This document shows positions 59,750-64,000 of a stretch of DNA of 64,000 nt, in pieces. Positions within the stretch are counted from its first letter, which is position 1. Every line of letters starts with the position of its first letter. Position numbers and translations under genes: made by a program. Under the pieces are notes generated by a model. That model was not told the origin of the DNA. It saw only the letters and a list, made by a program, of their open reading frames with translations, and did not search any database. The stretch comes from Crocinitomicaceae bacterium. Lineage in GTDB: Bacteria > Bacteroidota > Bacteroidia > Flavobacteriales_D > Crocinitomicaceae. The stretch is from assembly GCA_016708105.1 (NCBI GenBank), contig JADJGJ010000001.1, forward strand, positions 1,302,001 through 1,366,000. The letters run 5' to 3'.

Positions 59750-61554
59750 TCAAGTTGTTGAGTTGTGATGTGAAAATACTCTTCCAGCATGTCATCGAAT
59801 TCAGGTATGCTGCGCCATGGCCATTTATTAATCACCGTAGCATTTTGCAGTAATACCAATCCTGGATTTGAGCGTATAATGATTTTAATTTCTGTTCCGT
59901 CAATGCTTAAAAACATTGGGTTAAAATCATGGGTTGTTTTGAATGCATCAATTTCTTCACGAGTGGCCGGAGTAAGCACTACGAAAGGTATTCCATGTTG
60001 CAGACATCCTTCATAAACTTTCTTAATATCTACCAACTGATCTTTAGTCACTTCATCCATTTTGCGAATAGTCATGATGAAAATATTTTCACTGCTCAAA
60101 ATAAATTCTTTCAGGTCTAATTCCCACGGTTGATCTGGATTTACCAAACCGGTATAGCTGGTTGTTTTTGTATAAATTGAGTCAGGATAATACAAGGTGT
60201 CATATTCTGCAAGCGGAATAGTATCAACACCCCAAGCATGTTTCAATACAAGTTTCTCTTCGTAATAAAATCCATAATCTGATTGTATTAATGAATCAAT
60301 ATAAGGGATTTTTTTATCAGATTCTGTGAGATAATCATATTTAATCATGGCAGAAAAATCTGTTATTGTAGCCGGTATTCCTTCAGATATAACAGTTTCA
60401 ACTCGATCCTTGAATTTATATTTTGATGTATCTGTGTAGATCTCCCATTCGTCTACTTTAAAGTCAATGATTTTCCCGGTTGCAAGTTCTTCATACTTTA
60501 AAACATATTCAACCACTCTTGGCTCTTTCACGGTCATTTGTTCACGGAGATTATTGCCAATTTTATATGGGCGGTAATCTTTAATTTCCATATACATCGA
60601 GGTGTACAAGGTGAAAATAAATGAAATCAGTGAAACGAAGATGGCCATTTTCCATGGCTTGCCCATTTTACCTATGTTCAAATTGCCTATGACAAATGAA
60701 CCAAGTAGTACAAATAATGCAAAGAAAATAGGGAATAACCAGCCAAAAACCCATGAGAAGAAAATAACTACAATCATAGATGCCGGCACCATAATCCAGT
60801 TTTCTTTCACTTCATTCAGTTTTATTTTCCACTGATTTAGAAAAATGATGAGTACAAAATAAAATAATACTAAATCTTTCCAGAATGATTCCATGGGAGT
60901 AAGAGATCTTCCTACTGACCCACGCAAGGCATCACCAAAACAACCGCAATCAGTTACGCATTGTCTGTGAAATTCTTCAACTGTTTCACCTTTCCTTAAT
61001 GCTTCCATGTAGGCTTCTTGCGTTGCGTTGCATGAGGCAGTGTACCACGTAAGCCAAGTGAAAAAAGCCATCATAAATACTAATAACCACGAGGTGAGTT
61101 TTATTTTTCCACCAAGAATAACGGCAACACCTAATACAATTTCAGCAATTGAAATAAGTATAGCTAGTTCAAGCGTAATGCCGGTAAAGCTTTCAAAAAA
61201 TGGGAAATCAAACGTGAGACCTTCGGGTGCAAAGTATTCATCAAGTTTGAAGGCAAACCCCCATGGGTCATTTGCTTTGATTAAGCCGGATACTATAAAT
61301 AATCCGCCAACAAGGGCACGTGCTACATAGGAGTACAGGAAAAGTCCTTTGAGTACAAATAAGCCTCCCAAACTCAGAAGCAACAATAGATAACCAATTA
61401 TTTTAAACATGCCGGCATTTTCTCCGGCTGAAAGATGATAGCCTTTTACTAAACAAAAAACTCCTGCCAGGTTTAGTACAATTAATGCAGCATTCAACAC
61501 CATTGATCTGCCACCTAAATCTATCTTGTTGAGTTTTGGATTCAAATCTGCCAT
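59746..61554 (-). CDS. BT_3928-family DoxX-like membrane protein
   Basis: This 602-aa protein has an N-terminal group of membrane helices of the DoxX/MauE type (ALVGGLFIVSGLIKANDPWGFAFKLDEYF, ILISIAEIVLGVAVILGG), a cysteine pair in QCVTDCGCFGDALRG near residue 198, more helices to about residue 320, and a C-terminal soluble part that ends in a thioredoxin-like or lipoprotein-like fold (IKKVYEGCLQHGIPFVVLTPA). Bacteroidota usually carry this gene between DUF1599/folP and tpiA, as here. The MauE-like cysteines suggest a redox role in the envelope, but this is not established. Confidence 0.83.
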   Translation of the reverse strand: MADLNPKLNKIDLGGRSMVLNAALIVLNLAGVFCLVKGYHLSAGENAGMFKIIGYLLLLLSLGGLFVLKGLFLYSYVARALVGGLFIVSGLIKANDPWGFAFKLDEYFAPEGLTFDFPFFESFTGITLELAILISIAEIVLGVAVILGGKIKLTSWLLVFMMAFFTWLTWYTASCNATQEAYMEALRKGETVEEFHRQCVTDCGCFGDALRGSVGRSLTPMESFWKDLVLFYFVLIIFLNQWKIKLNEVKENWIMVPASMIVVIFFSWVFGWLFPIFFALFVLLGSFVIGNLNIGKMGKPWKMAIFVSLISFIFTLYTSMYMEIKDYRPYKIGNNLREQMTVKEPRVVEYVLKYEELATGKIIDFKVDEWEIYTDTSKYKFKDRVETVISEGIPATITDFSAMIKYDYLTESDKKIPYIDSLIQSDYGFYYEEKLVLKHAWGVDTIPLAEYDTLYYPDSIYTKTTSYTGLVNPDQPWELDLKEFILSSENIFIMTIRKMDEVTKDQLVDIKKVYEGCLQHGIPFVVLTPATREEIDAFKTTHDFNPMFLSIDGTEIKIIIRSNPGLVLLQNATVINKWPWRSIPEFDDMLEEYFHITTQQLE

Positions 61555-61629
61555 GTCTGAAATTTATTTTTTGGGTTTAAATTAATCTATTCTTTCGTAA
61601 ACTGCTCTCTGTTTAACATGCTTATAACA

Positions 61630-62172
61630 TCAATGATCTTCATTTAATCTTATCAATGCAAATACCGCATAATTCAGCATGTCCAAGTAATTTGCGTCAA
61701 TGCCTTCTGAAATAATTGTCTTGCCTTGATTGTCTTCTATTTGCTTAGTGCGTAAAATTTTCATCATAATCAAATCAGTGAGTGAACTTATTCTCATATC
61801 ACGCCACGCTTCACCGTAATCATGATTTTTTGCTGACATGAGTTCAAATGCCTGTTTGGTTTTAGTGTCATATCTCTTCAGGCATTCATCCAACGGAAGT
61901 TCAAGATTGGTTTCATGCCCTAGGTCTAACTGAATCAATCCCATCACGCAATAGTTGACAATGGCAATAAATTCTCCATAAATATCATCGCCAACTAAAC
62001 TAACGCCTTTTTCCTGAATAGTTCTGATTCGTTGTGCTTTGATCAAAATCTGATCAGTCACTGAACTGATGCGTAAAATGCGCCATGCTGTGCCGTAATC
62101 ATGCGCCTTTTTTTCAAATATTGTTCGGCATTTTTCAATTACTTCCCTATATTGCTGCGCTGTATCAGCCAT
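61630..62172 (-). CDS. DUF1599 domain protein with internal duplication
   Basis: This 180-aa protein contains two copies of one unit: EKKAHDYGTAWRILRISSVTDQI near residue 20 and SAKNHDYGEAWRDMRISSLTDLI near residue 113. The repeated HDYGxAWRxxRISSxTD is the DUF1599 signature. Function is unknown; its helical fold and conserved acidic and basic residues suggest nucleotide binding, which is inference. It is divergent to folP with only 28 bases between the starts. Confidence 0.88.
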   Translation of the reverse strand: MADTAQQYREVIEKCRTIFEKKAHDYGTAWRILRISSVTDQILIKAQRIRTIQEKGVSLVGDDIYGEFIAIVNYCVMGLIQLDLGHETNLELPLDECLKRYDTKTKQAFELMSAKNHDYGEAWRDMRISSLTDLIMMKILRTKQIEDNQGKTIISEGIDANYLDMLNYAVFALIRLNEDH

Positions 62173-62200
62173 TATTTTTTATTGAATTAAGATTTTAGCC

Positions 62201-63058
62201 GTGAAAGATACTTCATTTTGGGTAAAAAGAACATGGAATTTCAAAGGTATTTTGAGAGAGTATGACCATCCGCTGGTTATGGGAATTCTCAATATCACGC
62301 CTGATAGTTTTTATTCGGCAAGTAGAATTGCTAGTGACAAGGACTTGTTAGCAGCGGCAGAAAAAATGATACATGACGGAGCATCAATCCTTGATTTGGG
62401 GGCTTATTCATCTCGCCCGGGTGCAGACCATATCAGTGAAGATGAGGAGCTGAGGCGCCTGATACCAGCTATTGAAAAACTAGTTTTGCATTTTCCGGAA
62501 ATGATTTTTTCGCTTGATACGTTCAGGGCACGGGTTGCTCATGAAGGAATGTGTTCCGGTGCGCATCTTGTTAATGATATATCCGGTGGTCAAGCTGATG
62601 AAAATATGTTTAAAACAGTGGCTGCACACAGGGCCACATATATCATGATGCACTTGAAAGGAACACCTCAAACCATGCATAATCAGTTTCATTATGATGA
62701 TTTAATGGCAGAAATTAGTTCATTCTTTAATGCACAAATAAAAATTGCAAACCTCGCAGGTGTAAGTGAGATTATCATTGATCCGGGATTTGGATTTAGT
62801 AAAACCCGTGAACAAAATTTTGAACTCTTGAATAAACTAGACGCACTGATTGATCTTGGATATCCTTTACTGGCTGGCGTTTCAAGAAAGTCAATGATTT
62901 ACAAAACCCTTAACTTAACACCTGAAGAAAGTATCAACGGAACCACCGTGCTAAATTCCGTAGCTTTGCTAAAAGGCTCATCAATACTGCGCGTTCATGA
63001 TGTAAAAGAAGCGCGTGAAACTATCAGATTAATAGGAGAATTGAAGAATTATGATTAG
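62201..63058 (+). CDS. folP: Dihydropteroate synthase
   Basis: This 285-aa TIM-barrel enzyme joins p-aminobenzoate to the pterin diphosphate in folate synthesis. Conserved motifs are VMGILNITPDSFYS near residue 26, ILDLGAYSSRPGADHISEDEEL near residue 65, MHLKGTPQTM and IIDPGFGFSKTREQN near residue 190, and AGVSRKSMIY near residue 228. The start at 62201 is a GTG, in GTGAAAGATAC. Its partner DUF1599 is divergent, as in other Bacteroidota. Confidence 0.94.
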   Translation: MKDTSFWVKRTWNFKGILREYDHPLVMGILNITPDSFYSASRIASDKDLLAAAEKMIHDGASILDLGAYSSRPGADHISEDEELRRLIPAIEKLVLHFPEMIFSLDTFRARVAHEGMCSGAHLVNDISGGQADENMFKTVAAHRATYIMMHLKGTPQTMHNQFHYDDLMAEISSFFNAQIKIANLAGVSEIIIDPGFGFSKTREQNFELLNKLDALIDLGYPLLAGVSRKSMIYKTLNLTPEESINGTTVLNSVALLKGSSILRVHDVKEARETIRLIGELKNYD

Positions 63059-63070
63059 TAGTTAGTCTAC

Positions 63071-63448
63071 CTATTCTTCAAGCACATACACTTTAAAACT
63101 CAAGAAATAAGAACCTTTACCTGCGTTTGACAAAATTTCAACTTTGCGCATTTGCAAACCATATTTTCCTTTTGTATCAAAGCTGAGTTGAATGGTGCCA
63201 GACTCACCGGGAGCAATGGGCTGTTCAGGGTAAATGATTTTTGTACAAGTACACGCTACATTATAGCCTGAAATAATTAAGGCATCGGTACCTGAATTAG
63301 AAAAATGCCAAGTATGCGTAATGACCTCGCCTGCTTTGGTGTCAGCAAATTTAACACGAGGCTCTTTAAAATAGAATTCCGCACCACTGGTGACAGTGAA
63401 TGCGGAACTCAGCGCTATTATGATCGCAAAATCGAATAGCTTCATCAA
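63071..63448 (-). CDS. DUF1573 domain protein
   Basis: This 125-aa secreted protein has a signal peptide (MMKLFDFAIIIALSSAFTVTSG) and one DUF1573 Ig-like domain: FADTKAGEVITHTWHFSNSGTDALIISGYNVACTCTKIIYPEQPIAPGESG. The CTCT pattern is the family signature. DUF1573 domains are small Ig-like (ASPM/SPD-2/Hydin-type) modules of unknown role. It is the last of at least three adjacent DUF1573 genes on this strand. Confidence 0.88.
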   Translation of the reverse strand: MMKLFDFAIIIALSSAFTVTSGAEFYFKEPRVKFADTKAGEVITHTWHFSNSGTDALIISGYNVACTCTKIIYPEQPIAPGESGTIQLSFDTKGKYGLQMRKVEILSNAGKGSYFLSFKVYVLEE

Positions 63449-63463
63449 TTGTTAAAGAAAATT

Positions 63464-63895
63464 TTAGTTAGTAGGTGTTGTTGTGCCGCCTTCAGCCGGT
63501 TTTGCAACAATGTTTCCTCTGATGTAAATCATTTTTGAAGGTGAATTCACAGCATTAGAAGTAATAGTAACCGTTTTGTTGATTGGGCCTACGCGGTTAG
63601 TATCATATTTAACCGTGATTTTAGCAGAAGCACCGGGTGCAATTGGCTCTTGCGGACAAGAAGGCACTGTGCAACCGCATGATCCTTTACACATCTGAAT
63701 TAAAAGGGGCTCATTACCGGTGTTGGTTACAACAAAAACACACTCACCGTTACCACCTTGTTCAAGGGTACCATAGTCATGTGTTTCTTTGTCAATGGTC
63801 AAAACCGGACCATTAGAACCTACTTCTTGTGCGTAAGAATTTAATCCGAGCATTGCAACTACTAGCAGGCTCAATGTAAAAATTGCTTTTTTCAT
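63464..63895 (-). CDS. DUF1573 domain protein
   Basis: This 143-aa protein has a signal peptide (MKKAIFTLSLLVVAMLGLNSYAQ), then the DUF1573 domain: DYGTLEQGGNGECVFVVTNTGNEPLLI, CKGSCGCTVPSCPQEPIAPGAS and VTITSNAVNSPSKMIYIRGN. It ends with a Thr/Pro-rich tail (EGGTTTPTN). The gap to the next gene downstream is 15 bases, so they share a transcript. Confidence 0.9.
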   Translation of the reverse strand: MKKAIFTLSLLVVAMLGLNSYAQEVGSNGPVLTIDKETHDYGTLEQGGNGECVFVVTNTGNEPLLIQMCKGSCGCTVPSCPQEPIAPGASAKITVKYDTNRVGPINKTVTITSNAVNSPSKMIYIRGNIVAKPAEGGTTTPTN

Positions 63896-63928
63896 GTTGA
63901 TAGATTTTATAGTTTAAACGTTAAAAAT

Positions 63929-64000
63929 TTATTGATTAGTTGGACCACCTGTGTTAACCGGTGCGCCACCTGTTGGTTTTGCTGTTACATTTCCGGTAAT
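63929..64000 (-). CDS. Third DUF1573-like gene, 3' end only (cut by window edge)
   Basis: The last 24 codons of a gene on the minus strand read ITGNVTAKPTGGAPVNTGGP followed by TNQ and a TAA stop. This closely matches the end of the neighbouring DUF1573 gene (IRGNIVAKPAEGGTTTPTN), so it is a paralogue in tandem. The 33 bases between them are AT-rich. Confidence 0.8.
   Translation of the reverse strand: MTGNVTAKPTGGAPVNTGGPTNQ

Overview
This window reads as an AT-rich chromosome segment from a Bacteroidota bacterium, most likely of the order Flavobacteriales. The evidence is a PorV2/PorU2 type IX secretion (T9SS) gene pair, a secreted protein with a T9SS C-terminal sorting domain, TonB-dependent receptor architecture with a carboxypeptidase-regulatory-like domain, promoters of the Bacteroidota type (TTG ... 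TAnnTTTG), a bacillithiol gene (bshA), and the folP / DUF1599 / BT_3928 / tpiA / prmA neighbourhood. No rRNA, tRNA or CRISPR array was seen.

Layout. 0-5 kb: two lipoproteins, a PLP-dependent deaminase, and a TPP riboswitch placed directly before a TonB receptor, probably for thiamine uptake. 5.05-7.2 kb: a mobile island with an IS4-like element (19-bp terminal repeats, 9-bp target duplication, transposase broken at three homopolymers) and a DUF559 nuclease gene enclosed by 34-bp inverted repeats and outer 117-bp direct repeats. 7.2-12.6 kb: housekeeping genes (P5C dehydrogenase, ApaG, Obg, adenylate kinase, HPRT, LOG). 12.6-13.8 kb: a KilA-N gene split by a 353-bp element whose ends match the IS. 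13.9-23.3 kb: dipeptidyl-peptidase III, a lipoprotein, a GlsB/GlsA-like aminolipid pair, a SulP transporter and a T9SS cargo protein. 23.4-24.4 kb: an ADP-ribosyltransferase-like toxin candidate with an overlapping 57-aa partner, inside 15-bp perfect inverted repeats. 24.5-32.3 kb: purS, pssA, PorV2/PorU2 and a small membrane protein. 32.35-34.55 kb: two RelE/HigB-HigA-like toxin-antitoxin pairs, each preceded by a copy of a 300-bp repeat that carries a 28-bp perfect palindrome. 34.7-43.7 kb: MazG-like hydrolase, a two-component-propeller/SpoIIE phosphatase, rplS, a flavin disulfide-reductase homologue without its cysteines, a Cys-cluster protein, a SiaB-family protein, bshA and clpS. 43.7-53.3 kb: a giant envelope protein gene (about 3,196 aa if one missing base is restored) with TPR, PD40 propeller, coiled-coil tandem repeats, an NQNT tract and five SPOR-like units. 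53.4-64 kb: a 1,543-aa secreted protein of unknown family, prmA-tpiA-BT_3928-DUF1599, divergent folP, and three tandem DUF1573 genes, the last cut by the window edge.

The most unusual content is the set of small units bounded by repeats (DUF559 unit, ART-like toxin unit, the two toxin-antitoxin units with their 300-bp repeat, and the 353-bp element in the KilA-N gene). Every frameshift I found lies at a homopolymer inside sequence that is or may be repetitive, so consensus error must be weighed against real decay.
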